From: Pseudaquidulcibacter sp041917055
Lineage (GTDB): Bacteria; Pseudomonadota; Alphaproteobacteria; Caulobacterales; Aquidulcibacteraceae
DNA length: 64,000 bases
Reading direction: 5' to 3'
Assembly: GCA_041917055.1 (NCBI GenBank)
Contig: JAYRYJ010000006.1
Span: 1-64,000, forward strand
Shown: piece by piece, positions 34,473-42,981 of the stretch
How positions within the stretch are numbered: position 1 is the stretch's first letter
Layout: each line of letters begins with the position of its first letter
Program-made: the position numbers and the translations under genes
Notes under the pieces: generated by a model
Told to the model about the DNA's origin: nothing
The model's database searches: none
Seen by the model: the letters and a program-made list of their open reading frames with translations, nothing else

Positions 34473-35282
34473 TTATGACGCATCACTTGCTTCGGTTGCT
34501 TCAACAGCAGCAACTTCTTCTGCTGCTGTTTCTTCAACCAAAGTCTCCACAGGGTTTACAGCCGCACCAAGGTCAACGCCCATATCAGATTGAGATTGCG
34601 CCAAACCATCAAGCGCCGCACCGGCGATTAAATCGCAGAAAAGTTGAATAGAACGCGCCGCGTCATCATTACCAGGGATTGGCATATCAACTTCATCAGG
34701 GTCGCAGTTAGAATCAACCAATGCGATTACAGGAATGCCAAGTTTGCGGGCTTCTTTAATTGCGATGCCTTCTTTATTGGTATCAACGATAAACATAAGG
34801 TCAGGAATGCCGCCCATGTTTGCGATACCACCCAAAGAACGTTCCAATTTCTCATATTCGCGTGAAAGGTTCAAAAGCTCTTTTTTGGTAAGACCTTTTG
34901 GGTTTTCACCTTGGGTCAAAGCCTCAACTTCGCGCATACGGGCGATTGATTTTGAAACTGTTTGCCAATTTGTCAAAGTGCCGCCCAACCAACGGTGATT
35001 GATGAAATATTGCGCGCAACGTTTTGCAGCGTTTGCAATAGGGTCAGATGCTTGACGCTTAGTACCGACGAAAAGAACGCGGCCACCTTTGGCAACAACT
35101 TCACGAACTTTTACCAAAGCCTGGTGAAGCATTGGAACAGTTTGAGAAAGGTCAAGAATGTGGATGTTTGCGCGGTCGCCAAAAATGTATTTCGCCATTT
35201 TCGGATTCCAGCGGTGTGTTTGGTGACCAAAGTGTGCGCCAGCTTCCAACAGCTCACGCATAGTGAATTCAGGTAGTGCCAT
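34473..35282 (-). CDS. rpsB: 30S ribosomal protein S2
   Basis: The ATG at 35282 behind AAAGGAT gives 269 residues starting MALPEFTMRELLEAGAHFGH. Other family features are HRWNPKMAKYIFGDR, GGRVLFVGTKRQA, the HRWLGGTLTNW motif and IVDTNKEGIAIKEARKLGIP. A C-terminal Ala/Glu-rich tail (residues ~240-269) is typical of Alphaproteobacteria. It is the first gene of the supercluster; the 280-base region upstream should contain its promoter and possibly an autoregulatory leader, but I cannot define one. Confidence 0.96.
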   Translation of the reverse strand: MALPEFTMRELLEAGAHFGHQTHRWNPKMAKYIFGDRANIHILDLSQTVPMLHQALVKVREVVAKGGRVLFVGTKRQASDPIANAAKRCAQYFINHRWLGGTLTNWQTVSKSIARMREVEALTQGENPKGLTKKELLNLSREYEKLERSLGGIANMGGIPDLMFIVDTNKEGIAIKEARKLGIPVIALVDSNCDPDEVDMPIPGNDDAARSIQLFCDLIAGAALDGLAQSQSDMGVDLGAAVNPVETLVEETAAEEVAAVEATEASDAS

Positions 35283-35439
35283 AATAATATCCTTTTCCGG
35301 CTTGCCGCCGCAGACAGGTGCAATTGAGACCATCTCAAAAGCGCCGGATGGTGATTTCAAACGAAACCGCCGCATCTGCGTGTGAATTAGCCGTGCCACT
35401 TAGCAGAAAATTGCAGGATTGCAAGGGGGTGGGGTGCCG

Positions 35440-35505
35440 AAACCTCTCCCTCCCCTTCTGGGGAAAGTAGCAGCGAAGCTGACGGAAGGGGCAACCGTCC
35501 GACTG
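35440..35505. repeat. REP-like palindromic sequence upstream of rpsB
   Basis: CTCCCTCCCCTTCTGGGGAA and a following AGCTGACGGAAGGGG form a compact palindromic stretch. The GACGGAAGGG core also occurs in the cluster at 38.34-38.45 kb, on the other side of the accessory island. It lies in the 35283-35561 region between rpsB and the island; the rest of that gap holds no recognisable gene. Confidence 0.55.
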
Positions 35506-35561
35506 TAACCATTCCAAACAAAACCATTTGATTTTTATATTACCTCGGTTACAACCAAAGA

Positions 35562-35852
35562 ATGCCTTCAAGTTTTAATGAAATTCATGCACGCGCAGCA
35601 AAATTCACCAATGATAGGTATAATCTCGGCTACGAAAACGGCGATACAGACCAATTTTACCATCAATTTTTCGATGTATTCGGCGTGAACTATCTAAACT
35701 ATTTAACTTTTAAACATGTCATTTTCTCATTTTGTTCACCGAACGTGATTTTCAAAACTAATCGAATTTATCGCAGGTCGAACATACCGAATCCTCGCCG
35801 CTTTGCAATATTTTCAAAATTTTTGGACAGCGACGTTCGGGTGGAGGTGTAG
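35562..35852 (+). pseudogene. N-terminal fragment of a class I DNA methyltransferase / type II restriction-modification protein
   Basis: The first ~42 residues (starting MPSSFNEIHARAAKF, with FYHQFFDVFGV about residue 32) follow the N-terminal pattern of large single-chain DNA methyltransferase/restriction proteins, in which 'W.EI..RA..F' and 'FW.EFF.VFG' precede an RMAHK-like nuclease region. After that the sequence loses similarity and stops at 96 residues, about a tenth of the family length, so this is a remnant or a decayed start. Its stop codon (TAG) directly abuts the ATG of the next gene, whose ribosome binding site it contains. Confidence 0.55.
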
Positions 35853-36674
35853 ATGGGGAAATTACTTAAAATATTGAATTCAAATTTAGGAATTATATCT
35901 ATAGTAGTTGTTGTAATTTCTTATGTTATAGCAGTTTTTATAGACCCTAAAAATGGCTTTTTTGCACCTTTAGCACTATGGTTGTATTTTGTATTTCTTC
36001 TTTATATCGCAGTTGAAGTTTACAGAAACTATCTGCAACATCTTACACCATTTGACAAAATTAAGAAGGCGCTTTTAGATTTTGATGGATGGGAAAAGAC
36101 AGAAGATTTGCATTGGTATTATAAATCTGCACCTGAATATACAATCATTCCAACTGATGAAGATACTTGGGAAGTGACAGGTGGAGAAAATTGGGTGCGT
36201 GCATCAATAAACCCTAAAGCCTACGTTCGCCCGATGCAGTTAAAATACCATCAGACAATTTTGCAAACATTGCCATGTATTTATTTTGATGAAATGCGTG
36301 AATTTATTCCTGCCCCGTCCTTTACCATTATTCCTAATGCAACTGTGATAAAAGATGAATGGTTTTATTCTATTTGTGCGGATGATTTTGACTTTTTGTT
36401 TCTTCAATTCTTACTTAAAAAGCAAAAAATTGATTTAATCGAAAATGGGATTCCCGCACCAAGAATTAACGGTGTTCCCGTAATAATTTTTAGTTCCAAT
36501 ACTGAAAAACGAAAATTTCTTAACCACTTAGAGAACGTTAAAATCAATTATTCACAATCACACTATTTAACACTACATTCAGAAGACCCGTTGGTCTCTA
36601 ACCAGGACCGAATAATAATAGCTTATTCCTTTGAAGTAATGGAAGAGCTCAAAAGGTTTAGGAAAAGCCAATGA
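35853..36674 (+). CDS. Unknown protein with two N-terminal transmembrane segments, paired with DUF3800
   Basis: The 273-residue protein starts behind GGAGGTG. Two hydrophobic segments at residues ~13-31 and ~37-56 form a hairpin anchor; the rest is a soluble domain of ~210 residues, probably cytoplasmic. I do not recognise a family. Noticeable stretches are DLHWYYKSAPEYTIIP, WEVTGGENWVRASINPKAYV and a lysine-rich end. Codon use is more AT-rich than in the housekeeping genes nearby, which suggests acquisition. Its last 4 bases overlap the DUF3800 gene (ATGA), so the two are translated together and probably work together. Confidence 0.75.
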   Translation: MGKLLKILNSNLGIISIVVVVISYVIAVFIDPKNGFFAPLALWLYFVFLLYIAVEVYRNYLQHLTPFDKIKKALLDFDGWEKTEDLHWYYKSAPEYTIIPTDEDTWEVTGGENWVRASINPKAYVRPMQLKYHQTILQTLPCIYFDEMREFIPAPSFTIIPNATVIKDEWFYSICADDFDFLFLQFLLKKQKIDLIENGIPAPRINGVPVIIFSSNTEKRKFLNHLENVKINYSQSHYLTLHSEDPLVSNQDRIIIAYSFEVMEELKRFRKSQ

Positions 36675-37414
36675 CCGATTTCAGCGATTTCATTATCTAT
36701 GCCGATGAATCGGGTGATCATGGTCTTGAAAATATCAATCCCTACTTCCCAGTATTCTGCCTTGCATTAATTATTATTCGCAAGTCGCATTATATAAATA
36801 AAATTGTTCCCGCCATTCAGCAATTAAAATTTGATTTTTGGGGGCATGACAAAATTGTATTGCATGAACATGAAATACGCAAACAAGAAAATGACTTCCA
36901 ATTTTTAAGAACAAATAAGGAATTGCGCGAAAAATTTTATTCCCGAATGAATAAAATAATGGCGGATTCGCCCTATTGGGTGGTTTCATCAGTTATTAAA
37001 AAGCCAGAATTGCAAAATAAATATAAGGAAGATTACAACCCCTATCACATTGCTTTACGATTTTGCCTAGAAAAAGTCTTGAAAATAATGCTTAAGGAAG
37101 GGCAAAAGGGCAAGAAGATTAGCCTTCTTTTTGAACGACGCGGTGAAAAAGTAGAGGACAAAAACCTTGAACTTGAATTTTATCGGACTGTGAACAATCA
37201 AAACCAATGGGGATCGGTGCAAGTTGATTTTCGCCAAATGGAATTTGAAATTTTGTTTGCAGGTAAAAACCATAATTCAAGCGGTATGCAACTTGCCGAT
37301 ATGGTTGCACGGCCTATCGCGCTTAAGGTTATGCGCCCTGAACAGGCAAATCGTGCGCATGATATTATTGTTACAAAATATAATAATGGCTTTGTAAATA
37401 AGGTGTTCCCATGA
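36671..37414 (+). CDS. DUF3800 domain protein
   Basis: The 247-residue protein matches DUF3800. It has the N-terminal FIIYADESGDHG with its paired acidic residues, central LLFERRGEKVEDK, and C-terminal SGMQLADMVARPIA followed by the typical short end NKVFP. The layout suggests an RNase H-like nuclease fold; activity is not established. DUF3800 genes are common in mobile and defence regions. It is coupled to the two-TM protein upstream, a restriction-gene remnant precedes both, and a hairpin terminator follows, so the pair looks like a self-contained unit. Length and ends indicate an intact gene. Confidence 0.82.
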   Translation: MTDFSDFIIYADESGDHGLENINPYFPVFCLALIIIRKSHYINKIVPAIQQLKFDFWGHDKIVLHEHEIRKQENDFQFLRTNKELREKFYSRMNKIMADSPYWVVSSVIKKPELQNKYKEDYNPYHIALRFCLEKVLKIMLKEGQKGKKISLLFERRGEKVEDKNLELEFYRTVNNQNQWGSVQVDFRQMEFEILFAGKNHNSSGMQLADMVARPIALKVMRPEQANRAHDIIVTKYNNGFVNKVFP

Positions 37415-37435
37415 AAACTAAGCACCACATAAAAC

Positions 37436-37465
37436 AAAAGGCCCCCGCTACGCAGTTGCCTTTTT
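37436..37465 (+). terminator. Probable rho-independent terminator after DUF3800
   Basis: AAAAGGC (37436-37442) pairs with GCCTTTT (37458-37464), and the right arm runs into a T tract. It lies 22 bases after the DUF3800 stop codon. The loop of 15 bases is long, so the call is moderate. Confidence 0.5.
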
Positions 37466-37651
37466 GCCGATTGGGAAAAGCCCGATCCAAACATTGACAT
37501 ACAGACTTATCTAAATTTTGTCAAGACAATTCTTTCTTCTTGACTTTGGTTTTATAGCAAATTGTTCCATAAAAAATGAGTGTGACATGTTTGCAGATAT
37601 AATTTCCATGCAACCTATCCCCACCCCCTCCCATTCCCTTATCCTTCCCCC

Positions 37652-37969
37652 ATGAACAAACTTGAAAACTCTCGGCATGAGGAATTTTGTCAATTGGTGG
37701 CTTCTGGGCGGTCGCAGACTGTGGCTTATATTGAGGCGGGCTTTTCTGAGAAGGGCGCGAATGCCAATGCTTCGCGTTTGATAGCAAATGATAGCATTTC
37801 GGCACGTATTACGGAGCTGCAGGCCGCTAAATTGCAAAGAAATGAATATAATGCTCGTCAAACCCTTTGGGAACTCAATCATTTAATTTCGCGCGCGGCG
37901 AATGCGGGACAGTTTGGGGCTGCTATCAAAGGTGTGGCGATTAAAATGAAGATGTTGGGAATGGTTTAG
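37652..37969 (+). CDS. Phage terminase small subunit-like protein, probably truncated remnant
   Basis: The 105-residue protein has the N-terminal helix-turn-helix of terminase small subunits (HEEFCQLVASGRSQTVAYIEAGFS, with conserved ANASRLIANDSISARITEL). This part normally recognises the phage packaging site. The C-terminal oligomerisation and large-subunit-binding part is missing or short, and no large terminase or other phage gene is nearby. It could be a decayed prophage leftover or a domesticated HTH protein. It overlaps the convergent membrane-protein gene by 4 bases. Confidence 0.65.
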   Translation: MNKLENSRHEEFCQLVASGRSQTVAYIEAGFSEKGANANASRLIANDSISARITELQAAKLQRNEYNARQTLWELNHLISRAANAGQFGAAIKGVAIKMKMLGMV

Positions 37970-38247
37970 GACGATTTGCGCGTCATAAATATACCGAAAC
38001 CTATTCCGATTAAGGCACTTAGGAATAATAAAAGTGACATACCCAAATGGGCATTTGCAATGCCGAATAATTCGGTGCCTAATTCGGGACCCCATTCGCA
38101 AAAAACACCTTTTGCGGCGCGATTATTGGGTAAGTTTTCGCAAAATCCGTTTAGGTTTTTGTTTTTAATAATAATAAATGCCTGCGCAATCGGAATGCAC
38201 ATTGCAAAATACCAAACCCAAATAAGATTGCGATTGTCTTTTTTCAT
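37966..38247 (-). CDS. Small membrane protein of unknown function
   Basis: From the ATG at 38247 the product is 93 residues with a TM segment at each end (IWVWYFAMCIPIAQAFIIIK and LGMSLLLFLSALIGIGFGIF) and a Cys-containing middle (FCENLPNN..FCEWGPELG). No family is recognised. The longer open frame upstream runs into REP-like palindromes and is not believed. A convincing ribosome binding site is not visible. Confidence 0.5.
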   Translation of the reverse strand: MKKDNRNLIWVWYFAMCIPIAQAFIIIKNKNLNGFCENLPNNRAAKGVFCEWGPELGTELFGIANAHLGMSLLLFLSALIGIGFGIFMTRKSS

Positions 38248-38296
38248 GGCTTTGGAATAGCTGGAATTGGTTTTTTTTGGATTAATTGCTTCAAAG

Positions 38297-38590
38297 GCGG
38301 TTTGGCTTTCGCCAAAGCGATTTGTACCAAATCGCACACCCTTCCGCCCCTTCGGGGCACCTTCCCTCGAGAGGGAAGGAGTTAAGACCTAATTGCTTCC
38401 CTCGAGGGAAGCTGGCACCGTAGCGTAGCGTAGGTGACGGAAGGGTGGGCGATTTCCTAAGAAATCGCTTGCGCAAGCAAAATTGGCGTGGGCGGAGAAT
38501 GAGGTTTGGCTTTCGCCAAAGCGATAGTTGCACTATCGCCCCCCTCCACCGCGTTTCACGCGGTCCCCCTCCCCCGTGAACGGGGGAGGA
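38297..38590. repeat. Cluster of REP-like palindromes
   Basis: The 344-base gap before the polyphosphate kinase gene is packed with hairpins. TTTGGCTTTCGCCAAA occurs twice (38301-38316 and 38505-38520). Each copy is followed directly by a GCGAT..ATCGC hairpin with a different centre (38317-38335 and 38521-38539). Between them lie CCTTCCCTcgagAGGGAAGG, the perfect palindrome GCTTCCCTCGAGGGAAGC, GCGATTTCctaaGAAATCGC and GCTTGCGCAAGC. The right end holds CCGCGTTTCACGCGG and CCCCCGTGAACGGGGG. There is no coding sequence here. Confidence 0.8.
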
Positions 38591-38591
38591 T

Positions 38592-39701
38592 TTAACCGTG
38601 GTTTACGCTGGCGCGGCCTACTATTAATGGATCGGCTAGGCCGATATTTTTTTGGTTTTTGCCTTCGTATTCGAATTTGGAAAGGACATATTTCATAGTA
38701 TTTAGGCGCGCGCGTTTTTTGCAATCGGATTTGATGACAATCCATGGGCTTTCCGAAGTGTCGGTATGGAAGAAAGACGCTTCTTTGGCCTTGGTATATT
38801 CGTCCCATTTATCCAATGAGGCTTTATCGATTGGTGATAATTTCCATTGTTTAAGTGGGTGAAGCTCGCGTTCTTTAAACCTGCGTCTTTGTTCGGCGCG
38901 CGATACAGAGAACCAAAATTTAAACAAATGAACACCGGAATTGACCAACATTCTTTCAAACTCCGGAGTTTGGCGCAAAAATTCGCGATATTCGGCCTCT
39001 GAACAAAAGCCCATAACGCGTTCAACACCGGAACGATTATACCAAGAACGGTCCATAAGAACGATTTCGCCGGCGGTTGGCAATTGCGAGACATATCTTT
39101 GGAAATACCATTGGCCTTTTTCTGCCTCTGTTGGTTTTTCCAATGCCACAACCCGCGCACCGCGTGGGTTTAAGTGTTCCATAAAGCGTTTGATTGTGCC
39201 GCCTTTACCCGCCGCATCGCGGCCCTCAAAAATGATGACGACTTTCTGACCGGTGGCTTTGATATGGGATTGCAGTTTTAATAATTCGACCTGCAATTTA
39301 TATTTTTGCTTCTCATAATTCTTGCGAAGCATACGGTTTTTATAGGGATAGACCGCATTGCGCCAATCTTCGACCAAATCATCATCAGGCGATTTTGGAA
39401 TGCCGCGCTCTAATTTGTCCCATTTGAGGATATTGTGGCGAATTGCGACAGCGTCATCGGCGGATGCACCCTTCAAAATCGCTTCAATGGCAAGGAGTGC
39501 CTTGGTTGGGTCTTTCGGTTCGGGTTTGGTTTTTTTGATAATGTCTTGCGCGGCGACGATTTGTCTTTCTTGCGCTTTTTCAACGCTTTGGGTTACGGAA
39601 GAAGTCTCAACCGCCTCGGAAACCGCGCCATTTGTGACTTTGGTCTTTTTAAGAATTTTTGTAGATGTTTTCCCATTAGGCACAGAAGTTTGTGTCGTCA
39701 T
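38592..39701 (-). CDS. ppk2: Polyphosphate kinase 2 family protein
   Basis: The ATG at 39701 behind GGGGTAA gives 369 residues. The core from about residue 110 is PPK2: Walker A in FEGRDAAGKGGTIKRF, Walker B in LMDRSWYNRSGVERV, and the lid/Arg region RRRFKERELHPLKQWKLS. It transfers phosphate between polyphosphate and nucleoside di- or monophosphates. An N-terminal extension of ~60 residues rich in Lys/Thr/Ser precedes a helical segment (DPTKALLAIEAILKGASAD) and is unusual. It is monocistronic, between a REP cluster and the rhamnose locus. Confidence 0.93.
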   Translation of the reverse strand: MTTQTSVPNGKTSTKILKKTKVTNGAVSEAVETSSVTQSVEKAQERQIVAAQDIIKKTKPEPKDPTKALLAIEAILKGASADDAVAIRHNILKWDKLERGIPKSPDDDLVEDWRNAVYPYKNRMLRKNYEKQKYKLQVELLKLQSHIKATGQKVVIIFEGRDAAGKGGTIKRFMEHLNPRGARVVALEKPTEAEKGQWYFQRYVSQLPTAGEIVLMDRSWYNRSGVERVMGFCSEAEYREFLRQTPEFERMLVNSGVHLFKFWFSVSRAEQRRRFKERELHPLKQWKLSPIDKASLDKWDEYTKAKEASFFHTDTSESPWIVIKSDCKKRARLNTMKYVLSKFEYEGKNQKNIGLADPLIVGRASVNHG

Positions 39702-39809
39702 TTTTACCCCGATAATGTTTCGCATTATTAAATTGGAGCGAATGATAACACAAAATGGTTAAATTTGGCGCAATTCTCTTGTGACAAATCGTAGCATTCG
39801 GAGTTTAAA

Positions 39810-40601
39810 TTATGTCAGAACCAGCTTCACACCCGCGTTTTCGAGCATTTTTGAAGATTTTTCGCTTATGTTGGAATCTGTGATTACAGTGTCGATTTTT
39901 TCAAGGCCGCAAACCACATTTCCCGATGCGTCTTCAAATTTTGAGGAATCGACCAAAATCACAACTTCATCCGCGCGTTCCAAAAGACGTCTTTCGGCAG
40001 CGACCAGAACGATATCGGCCTGCATAATGCCTTTTTCACCGATTGAGGCTGCGCCCATAAATAATTTCGGTGCATGGAAATTTGGCATTCCCGGGTCGCC
40101 GAAAACCGAAAGAATTATGTTTTGTTCGGGGAAAACCGCGCCGGAGGGAACCAAAATTCGCGTCCCTGCCTGCCCGATTAATGCGGCGACGATATGGAGC
40201 GAATTGGTCAAAACCTGCAGGTTTAGACCTTCCAAATGCGGACACATTTGCAAAGTGGTAGAGCCGCCGTCAATCATAATCCCCTCGCCCATTTGGCACA
40301 TGGCGGCGGCGGCTTTGCCAATCGCTTGTTTCTGGGCGCGATTTTTTTCGATATTAATATGGAAAGGAACACCATTGAGGCGCAAATATGGGTCGAAAGT
40401 ACTGACATCTTTGCCACGGGTACCGATGGCATTCGCGCCACCCCGAATGCGGGTTAATTTTCCCGCACCGGATAATTTTTCTAAATCCCGACGTATAGTG
40501 GCGGGGGAGGCTTTTATTTCACGCTCAAATTCTTCAAAGGAGACAAAACCTCTTTCAATGAGCATTTTTAGGATCAAATATTCGCGTACTGTTGAATGCA
40601 T
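39810..40601 (-). CDS. DeoR-family transcriptional regulator, probable repressor of the rhamnose locus
   Basis: The 263-residue protein has an N-terminal winged HTH (EREIKASPATIRRDLEKLSGAGKLTRIRGGA, the DeoR signature region) and a C-terminal sugar-phosphate-sensing domain (MIDGGSTTLQMCPHL, LTNSLHIVAAL, LVAAERRL, LVDSSKFE). DeoR proteins of this kind repress sugar genes and release DNA on binding a phosphorylated intermediate. Rhizobial rhamnose loci are controlled by a DeoR repressor. It lies directly downstream of the rhamnulose-phosphate aldolase gene on the same strand (75 bases), so it is probably part of that transcript or separately promoted. Confidence 0.88.
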   Translation of the reverse strand: MHSTVREYLILKMLIERGFVSFEEFEREIKASPATIRRDLEKLSGAGKLTRIRGGANAIGTRGKDVSTFDPYLRLNGVPFHINIEKNRAQKQAIGKAAAAMCQMGEGIMIDGGSTTLQMCPHLEGLNLQVLTNSLHIVAALIGQAGTRILVPSGAVFPEQNIILSVFGDPGMPNFHAPKLFMGAASIGEKGIMQADIVLVAAERRLLERADEVVILVDSSKFEDASGNVVCGLEKIDTVITDSNISEKSSKMLENAGVKLVLT

Positions 40602-40676
40602 TGTTTAAGTTTAATCGCAAAAGGTTAAGTTTCAAGCAATTTCGCTCAAAATAATGCATTTTAACTAATTTTGGTA

Positions 40677-42785
40677 TCAACGAGGGAAAGCAGCAGCATT
40701 GCCGGCATCAACATTTATCATATTGCCTGTCGATTTTGAGGATTTTTCGGATGCGAAAAACAAAACCGCCTCCGCGACATCTTCGGGCAATACTTCGCGT
40801 TTAAGCATTGAACGGTTTTTATAATGGGCCTCTAATTCCGCGCCTTCGTCAATGCCAAAAGTTTGCGCCCGTTCGCGCCGCCATTCGCCGGACCAAATCC
40901 GTGAACCTTTGATGACTGCATCGGGGTTCACAGTATTGGCACGTATTCCAAATGGCGCACCTTCAAGGGCAATACATCTTGCAAAATGCAGTGCTGCCGC
41001 TTTTGCCGATGAATAGGCAGATGCATTCATTGACGCAGTAACCGCATTTTTTGACCCAATAAAAACAATCGAGCCACCATTTAGTTTCATTTGTGAAAAC
41101 GCATATTTTGCGACCAAAAAATACCCTTGGGTCAAAACATTGAAATTCTTTTGCCAGATTTCTAAATCGGTTTCCTCAATTGGTGCTGAACTGGCAATTC
41201 CGGCATTGGCGACAAGAATATCAATTCCACCAAATTCGATTGCATTATATGCCAATAGATTTTTTATTTGGGATTCGTCTGTTACGTCACAGGTGGCAAT
41301 TCTCACACGGTCTTTGCCAAATTCTTGGAAAAGTAATTCTTGCTCACGCTTTAATGCCTCAAAATCAATATCTGCCAAGGTCACGTTTGCGCCTTCTTCC
41401 AACAGGCTTCGGGCACACGCTGCGCCAATCCCCCCTGCCCCGCCGGTGATTAATGCGGTCTTTCCCCGCAACATTTTGGGCTTTGGCATTCGTTGTAATT
41501 TCGCCTCTTCCAAGGACCAATATTCAATGTCAAATGCTTCTTTTTCATCTAATGCAGTATAGCCACCAAGCATTTGTGCACCGCGCATCACATTTATGGC
41601 ATTGATATAAAACTCACTCGCAAGGCGCGCAGTTGTTTTGTCCTGTGCAAAACTAATCATACCAATGCGGGGGATTAAAACGATAATCGGGTTTGAATCT
41701 CGCATTTGGGGGCTATCGGTCTCGCAACAGCGGGAATAATAATCAGCATAATATTTTTTGTATTTTTCGATACAATCTTCCAAATATTTTACGTCATTTA
41801 TTGAGTTTTCATCGAGAACCATTGGGGCGATTTTGGTGCGCAAGAAGTGATCGGGGCAAGAAGTTCCCATTTGCGCTAGTCCGAAAAATTCTTTTGAACA
41901 TACAAATTGCAAAATTATTTCGCTATCACTAAAATGCGCCGATTTTGCGCCCTGGCGCGACATTAGGCCTTTCAGGATGGGCATGATTTGCGCCACTTTT
42001 TGGGCGCGGTTGTTGGAATTATATGGGGTTAGGACTTGGCCGCCGAAAGCATCATAGTCATGCGATTTTCTGTTCAAGTGGCGTGCAGCATCGCAAATAA
42101 TGTTCAAAGTATTATCATAACAAGATTTTGAACTCTCTCCCCAACAGATTAGGCCATGATTTTCCAATATTACGCCACGCAATTGCGGGTTTTCAGTGAC
42201 CAGTTCCTTCAATCTTAAAGCCAGTTCAAATCCTGGTCTTTTCCATGAAAGCCAACCGATTTCGCCACCCCAGATTTCATTGCATACAGCTTCACCATTT
42301 TTGGAGGCGGCGATGGCAATGATTGCATCAGGGTGGACATGATCTATGTGCTTAAATTCCAAAAAGGCGTGTAACGGCGTATCAATAGAAGTTGCACGCG
42401 GGTTTAAATTAAAAGTGCAATGATTGTAATAATCCACCATTTCATCTTCAAATTCATTGCCGCGATATAATTCAATCAGACCAATTAATTTTTCTAAGTA
42501 AAGAGTTGAAAAACCGTCGATTTTCATCGAGCCTAAATCGCCGCCCGAACCTTTTACCCACAAAACCCCTTTCGCAGATTTCGTTAATGGGTCATTTTGT
42601 GAAATTTTTGCGGACGTATTACCGCCGCCAAAATTAGTTATGCAAAAATCTGAACCTAGAAGATTTGAACGGTAAAGCAGAAGCTCTTGCTCATTTTTGC
42701 CTTCACAATTTGCATCCGACCATTTATTATTGGGCAGTTCAAAAGTGATATTCTTCGCTTTGGTCGCTAGATGCAAGGTTTCCAT
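40677..42785 (-). CDS. Bifunctional rhamnulose-1-phosphate aldolase / L-lactaldehyde dehydrogenase
   Basis: The 702-residue two-domain protein starts behind AAAGGAATG. Residues ~30-420 form a class II aldolase domain (NFGGGNTSAKIS, metal-binding HVHPD-type stretch HIDHVHPDAI, ILENHGLICWG). Residues ~440-700 form a short-chain dehydrogenase domain (TALITGGAGGIGAACARSL, LVANAGIASSAPIEE, the YSSAKAA active-site Tyr/Lys). It splits L-rhamnulose-1-phosphate into DHAP and L-lactaldehyde and oxidises the latter to lactate. This fusion type occurs in Rhizobia, Bacillus and sphingomonads. The isomerase and kinase that make its substrate are at the far end of the locus. Confidence 0.93.
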   Translation of the reverse strand: METLHLATKAKNITFELPNNKWSDANCEGKNEQELLLYRSNLLGSDFCITNFGGGNTSAKISQNDPLTKSAKGVLWVKGSGGDLGSMKIDGFSTLYLEKLIGLIELYRGNEFEDEMVDYYNHCTFNLNPRATSIDTPLHAFLEFKHIDHVHPDAIIAIAASKNGEAVCNEIWGGEIGWLSWKRPGFELALRLKELVTENPQLRGVILENHGLICWGESSKSCYDNTLNIICDAARHLNRKSHDYDAFGGQVLTPYNSNNRAQKVAQIMPILKGLMSRQGAKSAHFSDSEIILQFVCSKEFFGLAQMGTSCPDHFLRTKIAPMVLDENSINDVKYLEDCIEKYKKYYADYYSRCCETDSPQMRDSNPIIVLIPRIGMISFAQDKTTARLASEFYINAINVMRGAQMLGGYTALDEKEAFDIEYWSLEEAKLQRMPKPKMLRGKTALITGGAGGIGAACARSLLEEGANVTLADIDFEALKREQELLFQEFGKDRVRIATCDVTDESQIKNLLAYNAIEFGGIDILVANAGIASSAPIEETDLEIWQKNFNVLTQGYFLVAKYAFSQMKLNGGSIVFIGSKNAVTASMNASAYSSAKAAALHFARCIALEGAPFGIRANTVNPDAVIKGSRIWSGEWRRERAQTFGIDEGAELEAHYKNRSMLKREVLPEDVAEAVLFFASEKSSKSTGNMINVDAGNAAAFPR

Positions 42786-42827
42786 TATTCATTCCTTTGA
42801 AACTTCTTAGCATGAAGGCGTGATATT

Positions 42828-42855
42828 TCAATCATTTTTGATAATATTCAATCAG
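42828..42855. promoter_or_regulatory. Candidate operator before the aldolase gene (TCAATCA repeats with ATCATTTTTGAT)
   Basis: TCAATCATTTTTGAT (42828-42842) contains the inverted repeat ATCA-TTTT-TGAT and is followed at 42848 by TCAATCAG. Its reverse strand ATCAAAAATGA recurs exactly at 51127-51137 before the symporter gene. Location is 43-70 bases upstream of the aldolase ATG. It is a candidate binding site for the DeoR regulator. Confidence 0.45.
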
Positions 42856-42981
42856 TTTTTTCCAGTGATTATTGCTGCATAGCATTATTTATTGCTATCG
42901 CTATTGTGATATAGCGTTAATCACGGATTGAATTAAACTCTGTTTCATAATTCAAAGACAATCCGCTTGCCATGAAGGAAA

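Noticed and set aside
34404..35570. A defined ribosomal-protein leader riboregulator before rpsB
   Set aside because: The space exists but no leader motif could be recognised by eye, so it is not called.
38291..38533. Open frame of 80 codons in the REP cluster
   Set aside because: The sequence is made of palindromes; the frame has no ribosome binding site and no homology pattern.
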